A stretch of 64,000 bases of DNA from Unio delphinus (lineage: Eukaryota; Mollusca; Bivalvia; Unionida; Unionidae), in contig JAQISU010000210.1 in the NCBI GenBank assembly GCA_029339505.1, positions 16,931,501-16,995,500 of the forward strand, given 5' to 3'. Shown here one piece after another: positions 63,695 to 64,000 of this stretch (positions within the stretch are counted from its first letter, which is position 1; each line of letters starts with the position of its first letter). Made by a program: the position numbers and the translations under genes. The notes beneath the pieces were generated by a model. That model ran no database searches and had not been told where the DNA came from. It was given only the letters and a program-made list of their open reading frames with translations.

Positions 63695-64000
63695 TTAGGA
63701 CCTTTTCCGATTTTTTAAATGTTCTTCATAGGTTTTTCCGAAAATGATGATATCATCTAGATAGATCACACAGATGGTCAAATGCATATCTCCGAGACAC
63801 TCTTCCATCAATCTCTGGTATGTAGCTAGTGCATTGCAAAGCCCCATGGGTAGTCTCTCAAACACGTAGAAACCTAGCAGACCCACTGTAAAGGCTGTCC
63901 TCTCCTTATGAGACTCATCTAATTCAATTTGATGATACCCCGACTTCATATCCAGCACGGTAAAATATTTAGATCCACCTAAACAGTCCAAGATATCTTC
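63695..64000 (-). CDS. Gypsy reverse transcriptase palm (partial)
   Basis: Contains FTVLDMKSGYHQIELDES, FERLPMGLCNA and the catalytic VIYLDDIIIF box, intact. The ORF runs off the window end. It is separated from the next segment by a frameshift near 63690. Confidence 0.9.
   Translation of the reverse strand, partial: EDILDCLGGSKYFTVLDMKSGYHQIELDESHKERTAFTVGLLGFYVFERLPMGLCNALATYQRLMEECLGDMHLTICVIYLDDIIIFGKTYEEHLKNRKRS

Larger units (their letters stand above)
59822..64000 (-). mobile_element. Ty3/Gypsy retrotransposon, truncated by window end
   Basis: On the minus strand the order is RT, RNase H, integrase zinc finger, integrase core, C-terminal tail and 3' LTR, the Ty3/Gypsy order. At least one frameshift (near 63690), one stop (62371-62373) and one further frame change (near 61070) break pol. 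The matching site in copy A (near 15824) lacks the element, so it inserted after the duplication. The 5' part lies beyond the window. Confidence 0.92.

Overview
The window is animal nuclear DNA, most likely from a mollusc or other lophotrochozoan. It is AT-rich and crowded with microsatellites and minisatellites. It has small exons with GT-AG (once GC-AG) introns, RTE-like and L2/CR1-like LINEs, a tRNA-headed SINE, MITEs and a Ty3/Gypsy element. I cannot name the species. No prokaryotic gene organisation is present.

The host content is a tandem pair of genes, both on the plus strand, for secreted M12B (reprolysin, ADAMTS-like) zinc metalloproteases. Gene A is seen only as its last exons (2255-11508, with a 3' UTR exon at 12326-12470); its first nine exons lie before the window. 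Gene B appears complete: signal-peptide exon 28921-28975, propeptide exons at 31312 and 35187, catalytic exons 38124-48945, cysteine-rich exons 51687-55731, and a 3' UTR exon from 56341. The thirteen coding exons keep compatible phases and give about 488 residues. The domain order is signal peptide, prodomain, HExxHxxGxxH catalytic domain, then a short ADAMTS-type cysteine-rich tail. There is no thrombospondin repeat or membrane segment. This is the architecture of tick and venom M12B proteases.

The two genes lie in a segmental duplication: 1-15824 matches 46296-59821. Its introns carry the same inserted repeats in both copies: the RTE-like LINE, a 27-bp minisatellite, an internally deleted L2/CR1-like LINE, a SINE and another RT fragment. 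Later indels differ between copies. The intergenic block downstream of each gene (12531-16760; 56540-59821) has a third, older copy at 24632-28240, just upstream of gene B. That suggests a further gene copy once stood there. Each block holds a broken minus-strand gene with a phage-tail-fibre-like motif.

Between gene A and the third block (16765-24631) lie a minus-strand coiled-coil ORF (17168-17557) followed by a near-consensus histone-type 3' stem-loop (17042-17057), a two-copy ~260-bp direct repeat, a LINE C-terminal fragment, a 78-bp mini-MITE and a 291-bp hAT-type MITE. The right end (59822-64000) is a minus-strand Ty3/Gypsy element with broken pol. It sits in the gene B copy of the duplication and is absent from the matching site near 15824.

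The points most worth pursuing are the signal-peptide exon amplified as a minisatellite with its splice donor (28937-29340), the replacement-rich divergence of the two protease genes, the tail-fibre-like relic, and the histone-type 3' end.
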